Shown: positions 9,639 to 19,132, counted from the stretch's first letter. The stretch is 64,000 nt of DNA from Thermoanaerobacter ethanolicus JW 200 (GCF_003722315.1 NZ_CP033580.1:743001-807000); one strand, 5' to 3'. Numbers and translations: made by a program. The notes: generated by a model from the sequence alone, not told the origin.

Positions 9639-9640
9639 AT

Positions 9641-11552
9641 GTGCGCCCGGCATGGGCGATAGCTAGGCGGTGAAAGTCCGCTGTGGGCTTGGTAGTGGGA
9701 ACCACTAGCCAAGAGCAAGGGTGTCCATCGTGAGGTGGAATCTGAAGGAAGCTTAAGGCAAAATCTCGGTCTGATGAACAAGAACCAGATAAGAGGCTGA
9801 ATTGGGGTGGATGAGTTTGCGTAACAAAACGAAGTCCAACACTACCCGAATCCCATACAGTAAATCTGGCAGATATATGAGATGAAAGTTATCGTTCTTA
9901 CCCGGGGAGGTCTCAAGGATAAGTCATGGAAGTAAAATCTGAAGTGACAACCCATGCAGTGATGTATGGCTGAACCTTGAGAAGTCAGCAGAGGTCATAG
10001 TACTTATCTAGACATGAATAGATAAGGAAGGACCGAACGTTAGGAGGTTTTGGAAATCTTATGGACTCGAAAGATATGCAGAGACTGCAGACAACTCAAC
10101 AAAGAGGCTATCCGTTGAATAGAGAAATGGAATTTCAAAAGACAACGGAAGTGCATAGTATATCATCGGCGTCGGAAGATGGAAGAAACGAAGTACAAAG
10201 ATATACCAGCAAGATGCTTGAAATGATAGTAGAACGAAGGAACATGGAAGCAGCATACAAGCGCGTTGTTGCAAATAAAGGAAGCCATGGAGTCGATGGG
10301 ATGGAAGTAGATGAACTTCTACCGTATCTCAAAGAAAACTGGGCAACCATAAAACAACAACTGCTGGAGGGGAAATACAAACCACAACCAGTGCGAAGAG
10401 TAGAAATTCCCAAACCAGATGGAGGAGTAAGACTACTAGGAATACCTACAGTACTAGACAGACTAATACAACAAGCAATAGCCCAAATACTAAATAAAGT
10501 CTACAACCATACATTTTCAGATAGCAGTTATGGATTCAGACCAGGACGCAGTGCAAAAGACGCAATAAAAGCCGCAGAAGCATACATAAATGAAGGATAC
10601 ACGTGGGTTGTAGATATGGACTTAGAAAAGTTCTTTGACAGAGTAAACCACGACATAATAATGTCCAAACTAGAAAAGCGGATAGGAGATAAAAGGGTAC
10701 TAAAGTTAATACGAAGATACCTAGAATCAGGAGTAATGATAAACGGAATCAAAGTATCAACAGAAGAAGGGACACCCCAAGGAGGGCCATTAAGTCCCCT
10801 ATTAGCAAACATAATGTTGGACGAACTAGACAAAGAACTTGAGAAACGAGGGCATAAATTCTGCCGATATGCAGATGACTGCAACATATATGTAAAAAGC
10901 AGGTCTGCAGGAAACAGAGTAATGAAGAGCATAAAGAAGTTCATAGAAAGCAAATTAAAACTAAAAGTCAACGAAGCAAAAAGTGCTGTAGATAGACCAT
11001 GGAGAAGAAAATTTCTTGGATTTTCATTCTATACAAAAGAAAACGAAGTAAGAATAAGAATCCATGAAAAATCCATCAAAAGGTTTAAGGAAAAAGTAAG
11101 AGAAATAACCAATCGGAACAAGGGAATAAGCATGGAAAACAGAATAAAAAGACTAAATCAAATAACAACAGGATGGGTCAACTATTTTGGATTAGCAGAC
11201 GCGAAAAGCATAATGAAAACCCTTGACGAATGGATAAGGCGAAGACTAAGGGCATGTATATGGAAACAATGGAAGAAGATAAAAACGAAGCATGATAACT
11301 TAGTAAAACTAGGAGTAGAAGAACAAAAAGCCTGGGAATACGCCAATACAAGGAAAGGCTACTGGAGAATATCCAATAGCCCAATCCTAAATAAGACTCT
11401 TACAAATAAATACTTTGAAAGCATAGGTTATAAGAGTTTATCCCAAAGATATCTAATTGTACACAATTCCTAATGAACCGCCGTATACCGAACGGTACGT
11501 ACGGTGGTGTGAGAGGACGCTGAATAAAATAATTATTCAGCTCCTACTCGAT
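9641..11552 (+). mobile_element. Group IIC intron, apparently full length
   Basis: Starts with the canonical GTGCG (9641) and ends with a CTACTCGAT-type 3' end (11552), about 1,912 nt. A structured 5' region of 420 nt precedes the reverse transcriptase gene. After its stop comes domain V (GAACCGCCGTATACCGAACGG with the CGTACGGTGGT return, 11474-11515), then domain VI with a GCTGAATAA/TTATTCAGC stem (11519-11541). The position right after a terminator hairpin is the known target choice of bacterial class C introns. No coding sequence is broken. Boundaries are read from motifs, not from an alignment. Confidence 0.9.
10061..11473 (+). CDS. ltrA: Group II intron reverse transcriptase/maturase
   Basis: Intron-encoded protein (470 residues) that splices its intron and copies it into DNA. 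It shows KGSHGVDGM (RT1), the RRVEIPKPDGGVRLLGIPT block, EGTPQGGPLSPLLANIMLD, and the catalytic YADD in CRYADDCNIYVKS near residue 270. The maturase X domain follows, with a TGWVNYFGLADA segment. It ends without an HNH endonuclease domain, as in class C proteins. It lies wholly inside the intron, with ribosome site AGGAGG 16 nt upstream. The reading frame is intact, so the intron may be active. Confidence 0.95.
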   Translation: MDSKDMQRLQTTQQRGYPLNREMEFQKTTEVHSISSASEDGRNEVQRYTSKMLEMIVERRNMEAAYKRVVANKGSHGVDGMEVDELLPYLKENWATIKQQLLEGKYKPQPVRRVEIPKPDGGVRLLGIPTVLDRLIQQAIAQILNKVYNHTFSDSSYGFRPGRSAKDAIKAAEAYINEGYTWVVDMDLEKFFDRVNHDIIMSKLEKRIGDKRVLKLIRRYLESGVMINGIKVSTEEGTPQGGPLSPLLANIMLDELDKELEKRGHKFCRYADDCNIYVKSRSAGNRVMKSIKKFIESKLKLKVNEAKSAVDRPWRRKFLGFSFYTKENEVRIRIHEKSIKRFKEKVREITNRNKGISMENRIKRLNQITTGWVNYFGLADAKSIMKTLDEWIRRRLRACIWKQWKKIKTKHDNLVKLGVEEQKAWEYANTRKGYWRISNSPILNKTLTNKYFESIGYKSLSQRYLIVHNS

Positions 11553-11615
11553 AGAGGATTTTTAAGATTTTTGTAGAACTATAATAATAAAACTATTGTT
11601 TTAGGGGGATTAGAG

Positions 11616-12782
11616 ATGAACTTTGAAGACAGAGTGGCAAAAAGAGCAAAGTCCATAGAAATATCTACCATAAGATATTTCTTTAACATGGCTAGAGAGG
11701 TACCGGGAGCAATATCCCTTGCTATCGGAGAGCCAGATTTTGTAACGCCTCAGCACATAAGGGAAGCAGCGAAAAAAGCCCTCGATGAAGGTAAAACAGG
11801 ATATACTGTAAATCCAGGGCTTATTGAACTAAGGCAGGAAATTTCAAATTATCTCAAAAGAAGGTATAACCTTTCTTACAATTCGGAAACTGAAATTTTA
11901 GTCACAATTGGTGCTACAGAAGCAATATACGTCGCTTTAAATACTTTGGTAGAGGAAGGAGACGAAGTATTAATTCCAGAGCCTTCATTTGTGGCATACC
12001 ATCCTTGTACAATACTCGCAGGTGCCAAATCTGTTTTTGTGCCAACATATGAAGAAGATGACTTTGTACTAAGGGCAGATGTTTTAGAAAAATACATTAC
12101 AGACAAATCAAAAGTATTAATTTTACCATATCCTAACAATCCAACTGGGGCAGTAATGCCAAAAGAGGCGATGGAAAAGATAGCTGAAGTGGTCAAAAAG
12201 TATGACCTCATTGTAGTTACTGATGAAATTTATTCTGAGCTAGTATACAGTGGTTTTGAACATGTAAGTTTTGCATCTTTGCCAGACATGTGGGAAAGGA
12301 CGGTTACTATAAACGGTTTTTCTAAATCCTATGCGATGACAGGTTGGCGTCTCGGATATATAGCGGCACCAGAATATTTTATAAAACATATGACAAAAAT
12401 ACACCAATACGGCGTAACAGCAGCAGCAACGATGTGTCAGTATGCGGGCATAGAGGCTATAAAAAATGGGGACGGAGATATTTTAATGATGAGAGAAGAG
12501 TACGACAAAAGAAGAAAGTATTTGCTTCAAAGTGTGAGAGAAATGGGACTCGATTGTTTTGAGCCAAAGGGTGCTTTTTACATATTCCCTTCAATAAAAA
12601 AGACAGGCCTTACCTCAATGGAATTTGCTAAGAGACTCCTTTACGAAGCAAAAGTTGCAGTTGTACCGGGAAATGCTTTTGGAGAAAATGGTGAAGGGCA
12701 TGTTCGCATGGCTTATGCAACATCTATGGAAAACTTAGAAGAAGCAGTGAAAAGAATGAAAGAATTTATGTCAAAATTTTAA
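11616..12782 (+). CDS. Class I/II pyridoxal-phosphate aminotransferase
   Basis: Aminotransferase of 388 residues in the AspAT-like subgroup. IGEPDFVTPQHI near residue 37, the PLP site region PNNPTGAV near 170, VTDEIYSELVY near 205 and the PLP lysine in NGFSKSYAMTGWRLGY near 232 are all present, with the C-terminal substrate-binding arginine in GEGHVRMAYA. Ribosome site GGGGG before the ATG at 11616. It is a single-gene unit between the intron and a terminator. Aspartate, aromatic or methionine-related substrates are all possible; sequence alone does not decide. Confidence 0.9.
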   Translation: MNFEDRVAKRAKSIEISTIRYFFNMAREVPGAISLAIGEPDFVTPQHIREAAKKALDEGKTGYTVNPGLIELRQEISNYLKRRYNLSYNSETEILVTIGATEAIYVALNTLVEEGDEVLIPEPSFVAYHPCTILAGAKSVFVPTYEEDDFVLRADVLEKYITDKSKVLILPYPNNPTGAVMPKEAMEKIAEVVKKYDLIVVTDEIYSELVYSGFEHVSFASLPDMWERTVTINGFSKSYAMTGWRLGYIAAPEYFIKHMTKIHQYGVTAAATMCQYAGIEAIKNGDGDILMMREEYDKRRKYLLQSVREMGLDCFEPKGAFYIFPSIKKTGLTSMEFAKRLLYEAKVAVVPGNAFGENGEGHVRMAYATSMENLEEAVKRMKEFMSKF

Positions 12783-12787
12783 AAATA

Positions 12788-12830
12788 AACTGCGGAAGGC
12801 GAATAACTTACCTTCCGCAGTTTATTTTTT
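12788..12830 (+). terminator. Intrinsic terminator after aminotransferase
   Basis: AACTGCGGAAGG (12788-12799) pairs with CCTTCCGCAGTT (12811-12822), followed by a T-rich tract. Confidence 0.9.
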
Positions 12831-12916
12831 TGTTATTTTATTTAGTTTACTTTTGCCACATTTACATTGAAAAATGTTAAGCTTTTCATTATAGTGTAAA
12901 TAGAATATAATTTAAA

Positions 12917-15061
12917 ATGAAAGAGGTGATAATTATCACACTCAATGAAAGATGTACTCAAATTCTTATTAAACTTATTAATTCTAATGCGCCTATTAAA
13001 ATTTCTGACCTTGCAAAAATATTCAATGTAAGCAGTAGAACTATAAGATATGACCTTGATACAATTGATGAGTTTTTAAAGTACAATAATTTGCCACAAT
13101 TGATGCGCAAACCGAATGTAGGTGTGAAATTTTCTGAACTATTGGAACACAGAAATAAAGTTTTATCTCTTCTTGATAATCTTAATATTTATTATTACAA
13201 CTTATCACAAAAAGAAAGAGTAAATATCATATTAAGTGAACTTATACAGCAAAAAGACTACATCACTATCAATAGCATTGCAGATAAATTGATGGTGTCA
13301 AGAAGTACCATTATAAAAGATTTAAAAGATGTAAGAGAGTGGCTTACACGTCATGGACTTCAGTTAAAGTCTGCACCGAAATATGGAATCAAAGTTGTGG
13401 GGGATGAAAAACAATTAAGACGAGCCGCTATAGAACTTTTAACAGAGGTAATTGATATTGATAAGGCATTGGATATTGTAAAATCTCCGATTTATACTCG
13501 TTCTAGTGTAGGAATTGATAAACAAATTACCAAGCTGTTTGAGGATATAGACATACCTTATATCGAAGAATGTATACAAATAGCAGAAAGAGAACTGGAA
13601 ACTGTTTTTTCTGATGCTGCATTTTCTGGCCTTGTAATTCACATAGCAATAGCAATTAAAAGGATACAACTTGGGAAAGACATAATTATGCCAAAAGAAG
13701 AATTAAAAGCTTTAGAAATTACAAAAGAGTTTGCTGTAGCATCAAATATTGCAAAAATGCTGGAGGACCATTTTAAGGTTTCTATTCCACATGATGAAAT
13801 TGGATATATTACAGTTCATCTTCTAGGAAGCAATGTAACAAAAACGCGACCTTATGCTAATGAAAATTGGGTTGGGTATCAGTTATTAACAGAAAAAATT
13901 ATTAGAAATGTCAGCAGCAAAATAAATCAAGATTTGTCAGGAGATAGACAGCTTTTTGAAGGGCTTTTGGACCATTTGAGACCGACAGTATACCGGTTAA
14001 GGCACGGCCTTAAATTAAAAAATCCTATTTTGGATGAGATTAAAGCGAATTATAAAGAATTGTTTGAAATAGTCAAAGAAAGTTTAAAACCTTTAGAAGA
14101 TTATACAGGCAAAGTGTTAAATGACGAAGAAATAGGTTATTTTACAATACATTTTGGTGCTGCGATTGAAAGACTAAAAGCTACTAAAGCACCTAAGCCT
14201 AATATCCTCGTTGTATGTGGTACAGGAATAGGTACGGCGAAACTTCTTTCTTCGAGATTACAATTAGTTTTTGATGTAAATATAGTAGATACTGTTGCAT
14301 ACCATCAGGTAAAAGATATATTAAAAGAAAAAAATGTAGATTTAATAGTGTCTACTGTTCCAATCCAATATGAAGGGATTAAAACTATTGAAGTAAATCC
14401 TCTTCTTACAGAAAAAGACATAGAATTATTAAAAAATCTTGTTATTAAACCTAAAGTACAACATACAGTTATTGACGATTTAATAAAAATAATAGAAAAG
14501 CATTGTGTCATAAACAATCGTGAAAAATTGATGGAAGATTTATCAAAATTTTTAAATATAGCATCATATGAAAATGCGAGAGGAGTTGTGCAACCAGTGT
14601 TAAAAGACCTTTTGACTGAGGATACTATAAAACTGAATGTTGAAGCAAAAGATTGGGAAGAAGCAGTGAGGATAGGAGGTGAGTTATTAGAGAAAAGCGG
14701 AGCAATTGAGCCAAGATATATTGATGCAATGATAAACACTGTAAAAGAGATAGGCCCTTATATTGTCATTGCACCAGGAATAGCAATGCCTCACGCAAGG
14801 CCAGAAGCAGGGGCAAAAAAAATAGGCATGAGCTTAATTACACTAAAAAATTCTGTTAACTTTGGAAACAAAGAAAACGATCCAGTAAAAATTGTAGTTT
14901 CTCTTTGTGCAATTGACCATTCTTCACACCTTAAAGCATTATCCGAACTGGTAGAACTTTTGGGGGATGAGAAATTTGTGTCTTTATTAGCAACAGCCGA
15001 AAGAAAGGAGGAGGTTTTGGAATATATTAGTAAATATATAGGTGATTGCAAAATGAGATAA
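12917..15061 (+). CDS. PRD-type transcriptional regulator with PTS EIIB and EIIA domains; C-terminus altered by an IS
   Basis: Sugar-operon activator of the MtlR/ManR kind, 714 residues as read. Two N-terminal helix-turn-helix regions (DLAKIFNVSSRTIRYDLD near 25; SIADKLMVSRSTIIKDL near 115) are followed by PRD1 and PRD2 with conserved histidines (IHIAIAIKRI, ITVHLLGS, IHFGAAIERL), an EIIB-like domain (VVCGTGIGTAKLL near 430) and an EIIA domain with the phospho-histidine in AMPHARPEAG near 625. Phosphorylation by the PTS sets its activity. The last seven residues (after SKY) come from the IS that starts at 15040; before insertion the frame ran into AAAAAAGGAGGAG and ended over the start of the SIS gene. 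The best ribosome site (AGAGGTGAT, 12922-12930) lies after the ATG at 12917, so the real start may be ATT or ATC near 12932-12935. Confidence 0.9.
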   Translation: MKEVIIITLNERCTQILIKLINSNAPIKISDLAKIFNVSSRTIRYDLDTIDEFLKYNNLPQLMRKPNVGVKFSELLEHRNKVLSLLDNLNIYYYNLSQKERVNIILSELIQQKDYITINSIADKLMVSRSTIIKDLKDVREWLTRHGLQLKSAPKYGIKVVGDEKQLRRAAIELLTEVIDIDKALDIVKSPIYTRSSVGIDKQITKLFEDIDIPYIEECIQIAERELETVFSDAAFSGLVIHIAIAIKRIQLGKDIIMPKEELKALEITKEFAVASNIAKMLEDHFKVSIPHDEIGYITVHLLGSNVTKTRPYANENWVGYQLLTEKIIRNVSSKINQDLSGDRQLFEGLLDHLRPTVYRLRHGLKLKNPILDEIKANYKELFEIVKESLKPLEDYTGKVLNDEEIGYFTIHFGAAIERLKATKAPKPNILVVCGTGIGTAKLLSSRLQLVFDVNIVDTVAYHQVKDILKEKNVDLIVSTVPIQYEGIKTIEVNPLLTEKDIELLKNLVIKPKVQHTVIDDLIKIIEKHCVINNREKLMEDLSKFLNIASYENARGVVQPVLKDLLTEDTIKLNVEAKDWEEAVRIGGELLEKSGAIEPRYIDAMINTVKEIGPYIVIAPGIAMPHARPEAGAKKIGMSLITLKNSVNFGNKENDPVKIVVSLCAIDHSSHLKALSELVELLGDEKFVSLLATAERKEEVLEYISKYIGDCKMR

Positions 15062-16785
15062 ATATTAGAGTAAAAAAGTTACATTACAAGGAACAAAATA
15101 AAGAAATTACATTTTAAAGGCACGCTCAAGAGGGGAAAAGAGAAATGGAAGAAAGATACAAATTCAAAAAAGACAATACCTAACACACCTTTTTAATGTA
15201 AAAAGGTGACAAACGAATCAAACCATAAGAACAAGTTATCAAGCCAAAAGTTTTTTCAAAGATAAAGGATGTTCAAAAGTACCAAGTTTTGCAGTAATAA
15301 TTAAACCAATATGTTGAGTGATAGCCCCAAGAAAAACATCAGCTTTGATTGACCTGGTATTTATGAGTTTAAAGCTATCAACAGCGATAGAACTTTTTAA
15401 AAGAGAAATAGATTTTTCAATAATAGGGCGTTTTTCATAAAGTTTGGACCACTTTTTAGAGTTACGAGGGACAACAGTGTTTTTTCTAAAATCAATATCA
15501 AGGGTAGTATAGAATATTCTGCCGCATTTAGAAGAGGTACAGGGGTTATCACATTGAAGGATATAAGTAGTTTTACCGTTTAGTCTAACTTTTTTGGACA
15601 TAGGGCAAAGCCATTTAATTCTGGTAGTTCTACCTTTTTCCCGGACGATGCCATCATAGGACATTTTAAGAGAAGGGTCACGGGGGCAGGTAGGGATACC
15701 ATCAGAGTTAAAAGTAGGCTGAGGTAAGTTTTTAGAATTTCGAGGGTTAATAGGGATAATAGGGATTATGCCATGCTCTGAGAACAAGTATTTGTAATTA
15801 TCAAAAGAATCAAACCCAGCGTCACCTAAGAAGTATCTATAAGAGAAATTAGGATGTAAATTAAAGAATTCCTTAAGAGAAGGGATTAAAGTTTTAGAAT
15901 CGTACAAATCTTTAGACTCGGCAGCAGATTTAGCAGTATTGACATTTAAAGAATCATCGTCATAGAAACTAATATGCTGAATAATGCCTAAGCCATTAGT
16001 GAGGATGGTAGCTTTGATAGAGTAACAATAATGGCCATTAATATAAGAGAATTTAGCATCAGGATTAGAGTGAGCGAACTTAGGCATTTTAGAACAAGCA
16101 TAAGAGTGGGCATCAAAATCAGGATTAGATTTAGAGAACTTTTTAATATTTCTATAAAGGGAATCAAAGAACTTAGGATTATTTTCTCTGACATAAGGTT
16201 GAAAGCCAGTAGTATCAGCGATGAGGATATTAGAAAGTGAAGGATTAATAGCCTGACAAATAGGCTCAGTTAAATTAACAAGATTATTGAAGAAATTCTC
16301 CAAATCTTTGAGGAAAATGGATTTAAATCTAGAGAATTGAGAAGGATGAGGGACTCTTTTAAAGCCACAAAGCTCTCTTAATTCTTTAGAGAGCTTAAGA
16401 ACATGGACAAGGAGTTGAACAGTAGGGATAGAGAGAATTTTTTGGATAATCAAAGAAGTGAGCATAGATTCAAGAGAAAAATCCCTATGACGCCCGAAGT
16501 GAGAATAATAATGGGCGTAAAAAGAAGGTGGAATAAGTTCAGATAAATCAATAAAGGAATCAAAGAGTTTAATAAACTTGGGTTTATCTTCTTCAAAGAA
16601 GGATTGAACATCATCGTAAATATCGGAGAGAGAAAGTTGTTTAGCTTTGATTTTCATAGGATTTCCTCCATTTCTTTTTGGGATTTGGTTCTCTATATAA
16701 ATTCGACGAAAGTGGAGGAATTCCTTTGAAAATATATAGCAGAATCCCTTAATCCATAAGGATTTTGGGATTCTGCAAAGACCTA
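15040..16785 (-). mobile_element. DDE-type insertion sequence, copy 1 (1,746 bp)
   Basis: Ends TAGGTGATTGC at the left and GCAAAGACCTA at the right are imperfect inverted repeats. An 11-bp target duplication TAGTAAATATA is at 15029-15039 and 16786-16796. The element is the same as the one at 27605-29351 except for at least one base (a G present in copy 2 and absent here near 15120). Internal hairpins near both ends (CACCTTTTT/AAAAAGGTG near 15186-15209; GCAGAATCCC/GGGATTCTGC near 16739-16777) look like guards against read-through. It was inserted between the PRD regulator and the SIS gene. Confidence 0.93.
15239..16657 (-). CDS. Transposase, DDE superfamily (IS copy 1)
   Basis: Transposase of 472 residues, intact. 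A DDE-type core is suggested by IADTTGFQPYV (first Asp, near 150), FLGDAGFDSFDNY (second Asp, near 285) and an acidic KRPIIEKSISLL segment (near 425). A cysteine cluster (CDNPCTSSKC) lies in between. It shares the signature IP-N-RNSKN with the transposase at 50719-51996, so the two IS types are distant relatives. The precise IS family is not resolved by eye; databases often call such proteins IS4-like. The ribosome site GGAGG lies before the ATG at 16657. Confidence 0.92.
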   Translation of the reverse strand: MKIKAKQLSLSDIYDDVQSFFEEDKPKFIKLFDSFIDLSELIPPSFYAHYYSHFGRHRDFSLESMLTSLIIQKILSIPTVQLLVHVLKLSKELRELCGFKRVPHPSQFSRFKSIFLKDLENFFNNLVNLTEPICQAINPSLSNILIADTTGFQPYVRENNPKFFDSLYRNIKKFSKSNPDFDAHSYACSKMPKFAHSNPDAKFSYINGHYCYSIKATILTNGLGIIQHISFYDDDSLNVNTAKSAAESKDLYDSKTLIPSLKEFFNLHPNFSYRYFLGDAGFDSFDNYKYLFSEHGIIPIIPINPRNSKNLPQPTFNSDGIPTCPRDPSLKMSYDGIVREKGRTTRIKWLCPMSKKVRLNGKTTYILQCDNPCTSSKCGRIFYTTLDIDFRKNTVVPRNSKKWSKLYEKRPIIEKSISLLKSSIAVDSFKLINTRSIKADVFLGAITQHIGLIITAKLGTFEHPLSLKKLLA

Positions 16786-16814
16786 TAGTAAATATAAAAA
16801 AGGAGGAGAGGAAA

Positions 16815-17405
16815 TTGCTTGATGCAAGAGAGGCTATAAAAAAGAGAATAAGAGTTTTAAATTATGTTGACAATGAAATGATAGCCAAGATTCATTTAAT
16901 TAGCTCAGAAATAGTAGAATGTATTAAAAATGGTAATAAAGTTTTAACATGTGGCAATGGTGGAAGTGCAGCTAATGCCCAACATATTACAGGAGATATA
17001 GTTGGTAGATTTAAGAGAGAGAGGAGAGGGTTTGCAGGGGTAGCTTTAACTGTAGATACAAGTACTTTAACAGCGATAGGAAATGATTACGATTATAGTG
17101 TAGTTTTTGAAAGGCAGCTGGAAGGAATAGGTAAAAAAGGAGATATACTTATCGCGCTTAGTTCAAGTGGTAATTCTCTAAATGTTATAAAAGCAGTCGA
17201 GAAAGCAAAAAGAATGGGTATTAAGACAATAGGCTTTTTGGGAAATAATGGAGGCAAATTAGGTGAACTAGTAGATATAAGTATTACGATACCTGATAAA
17301 GAGTCTGATCTCTGTGAAGAATTTGCAATGGCTCTTAGCCATATAATAATGGAAGAAGCTGAGGCAAAATTGTGTGAGCTAATTGATAAAGGAGTGATGG
17401 TATGA
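16815..17405 (+). CDS. SIS-domain phosphosugar isomerase (GmhA-like)
   Basis: 196 residues with a sugar-isomerase (SIS) fold. CGNGGSAANAQH near residue 47, SSSGNSLNVIKA near 117 and a C-terminal helix with ALSHIIMEEAE match phosphoheptose isomerase GmhA, which interconverts sedoheptulose 7-phosphate and heptose 7-phosphate. By eye, the GmhA catalytic glutamate (E65 in E. coli) is aspartate here (ITGDIVGRF), the catalytic histidine is kept, and the usual RIQE motif reads LCEE, so the substrate may differ. Start TTG at 16815 with GGAGGAG upstream. Before the IS inserted, the regulator stop overlapped this start. It overlaps the EIIB start (ATGA), so it belongs to the PTS operon. Confidence 0.85.
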   Translation: MLDAREAIKKRIRVLNYVDNEMIAKIHLISSEIVECIKNGNKVLTCGNGGSAANAQHITGDIVGRFKRERRGFAGVALTVDTSTLTAIGNDYDYSVVFERQLEGIGKKGDILIALSSSGNSLNVIKAVEKAKRMGIKTIGFLGNNGGKLGELVDISITIPDKESDLCEEFAMALSHIIMEEAEAKLCELIDKGVMV

Positions 17406-17677
17406 ATATTGTAACGGTTTGTGGCATGGGATTTGGCACTAGTTTAATTCTCAAGATGGCTGTTGATGAAATTTTAAAAAAAAATGGAATTGCTGCTAAT
17501 GTAGAGGCGTGTGACCTTGGTTCCGTAAAAGGGAAAGTAGCGGATTTAGTTGTTTCAACTTCCGAATTAGAATCCGAGTTAAAAAATTTGAATTTTAATA
17601 TAGTATTTGTAAAAAATGCAATAGACAAAAAAGATATTGAAGAAAAAGTGTTAGAAGCAATAAAAAAATTAAAATAA
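17402..17677 (+). CDS. PTS EIIB component (ascorbate/galactitol type)
   Basis: Phosphocarrier of 91 residues. The phospho-cysteine lies in VCGMGFGTSLILKM at residue 6, the usual place for GatB/UlaB-type EIIB proteins. It receives phosphate from an EIIA and passes it to sugar entering through the EIIC that follows 12 bp later. No free EIIA gene is nearby; the EIIA domain of the regulator at 12917 could fill the role, but that is inference. Start overlaps the SIS stop by 4 bp. Confidence 0.92.
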   Translation: MNIVTVCGMGFGTSLILKMAVDEILKKNGIAANVEACDLGSVKGKVADLVVSTSELESELKNLNFNIVFVKNAIDKKDIEEKVLEAIKKLK

Positions 17678-17689
17678 AGGAGGATAAGT

Positions 17690-19036
17690 ATGGAATTTAT
17701 AGTCAGTTTATTTAGTCAACCAGCAATAATGGTTGGCATAATGGCCCTAATAGGTTTAATTGCTTTGAAAAAATCTGTGCAAGAAATTATTAATGGTACT
17801 TTAAAAACAATAATTGGTTTTATTATTTTACAGATTGGCGCTGGAGCAATTGTTGATTCACTTAATGTATTAGGTCCATTGTTCCAAAATGCTTTCCATT
17901 TACAAGGAGTTATTCCAACGAACGAAGCGGTAATTGGACTAGCACAAAAAATGTTTGGAACAGAAATGGCTTTAATGATGGCATTTGGATTTTTAGTAAA
18001 CCTAATTATAGCAAGACTTACACCTCTTAAGTATGTATTTTTAACAGGGCACCATATATTATTTATGTCAGGTCTTTTGGCTGCAGTATTGAGTACAGCT
18101 GGTTTTAGAGGAACTGAATTAGTTATAGTTGGTTCATTAATTTTAGGTTCTACAATGGTGCTTACACCAGCAATTGTGCAACCATATTATAGAAAAGTTA
18201 CAGGAAATGATAGTGTTGCAATGGGTCATTATAATGCTTTGACATATTTTATTTCCGCATATATTAGTGGTTTGGTTGGAGACAAAAAACGGTCAACAGA
18301 AGATATTAAGGTACCACAAGGATTAAGCTTTTTCAAAGATAATACTATATCAACAGCAATAATTATGATGATAATTTTCTTAGTAACGCTATACTCCGCA
18401 GATAGAAAACTAGTTTTAGAAGCATCGGGAAATCAAAACATTTTTATATTTGCTATTATTCAAGCATTAACATTTACAGCAGGTTTTGTAGTTGTTCTCC
18501 AAGGTGTTAGAATGATGCTTGCCGAAATTGTGCCTGCTTTTAAAGGTATTGCAGAAAAGATAGTTCCAGATGCCATACCTGCTCTTGACTGTCCTGTAAT
18601 TTTCCCATTTGCTCCTAATGCAGTAATTGTTGGTTTCTTATCATCTCTTGTAGGTGGAATAGTAATGTTCCTTATATTACCCCATATAGGATTACCAGTT
18701 ATTATTCCTGGTTTGATACCGTTGTTTTTTGTAGGTGCAGCTGCCGGCGTATTGTCTAATGCAACAGGAGGTTTAAGGGGAACAATTATAGGAGGTTTTG
18801 TCAATGGCTTAATCTTGACTTTCCTTCCTGCAATTTTATTACCAGTTATGGGTCAACTTGGATTTGCAAACACGACTTTTGGTGATGCCGATTTTGCAGT
18901 AACTGGAATTATTGTAGGATATGCGGCAAAGCTTTTTTCTAAGACGGGTGTGTATGTTTTGATTGGAATATTGATATTACTGTTTATTATAATTTCTCTT
19001 GTTGCTAAACCTCAAAAAATAGCAAATGCAAAGTAA
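17690..19036 (+). CDS. PTS EIIC component, UlaA/SgaT type
   Basis: Membrane permease (448 residues, about 10-12 helices) of the ascorbate-type PTS family. The N-terminal KSVQEIINGTLKTIIGFIIL and the central GHHILFMSGLLAAVLS segments are typical of UlaA/SgaT. Transport and phosphorylation are coupled with the EIIB upstream. UlaA relatives move several pentitol-like or ketose-like compounds, and with transketolase genes next door ascorbate itself is unlikely; none of the UlaDEF enzymes is present. Ribosome site AAAGGAGGA. Confidence 0.92.
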   Translation: MEFIVSLFSQPAIMVGIMALIGLIALKKSVQEIINGTLKTIIGFIILQIGAGAIVDSLNVLGPLFQNAFHLQGVIPTNEAVIGLAQKMFGTEMALMMAFGFLVNLIIARLTPLKYVFLTGHHILFMSGLLAAVLSTAGFRGTELVIVGSLILGSTMVLTPAIVQPYYRKVTGNDSVAMGHYNALTYFISAYISGLVGDKKRSTEDIKVPQGLSFFKDNTISTAIIMMIIFLVTLYSADRKLVLEASGNQNIFIFAIIQALTFTAGFVVVLQGVRMMLAEIVPAFKGIAEKIVPDAIPALDCPVIFPFAPNAVIVGFLSSLVGGIVMFLILPHIGLPVIIPGLIPLFFVGAAAGVLSNATGGLRGTIIGGFVNGLILTFLPAILLPVMGQLGFANTTFGDADFAVTGIIVGYAAKLFSKTGVYVLIGILILLFIIISLVAKPQKIANAK

Positions 19037-19053
19037 ATTAATCTAATTTTTAC

Positions 19054-19088
19054 AAAATTGGCCAAGGAAATGTTCCTTGGTCAATTTT
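19054..19088 (+). terminator. Hairpin between EIIC and transketolase genes
   Basis: AAAATTGGCCAAGGAA (19054-19069) pairs with TTCCTTGGTCAATTTT (19073-19088). The T tract is short, so partial termination or RNA processing may set lower expression of the downstream genes. Confidence 0.65.
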
Positions 19089-19132
19089 CAATAAATTTTT
19101 AAAATTAAAGTGGAAGGGAAGATATTTTTAAC

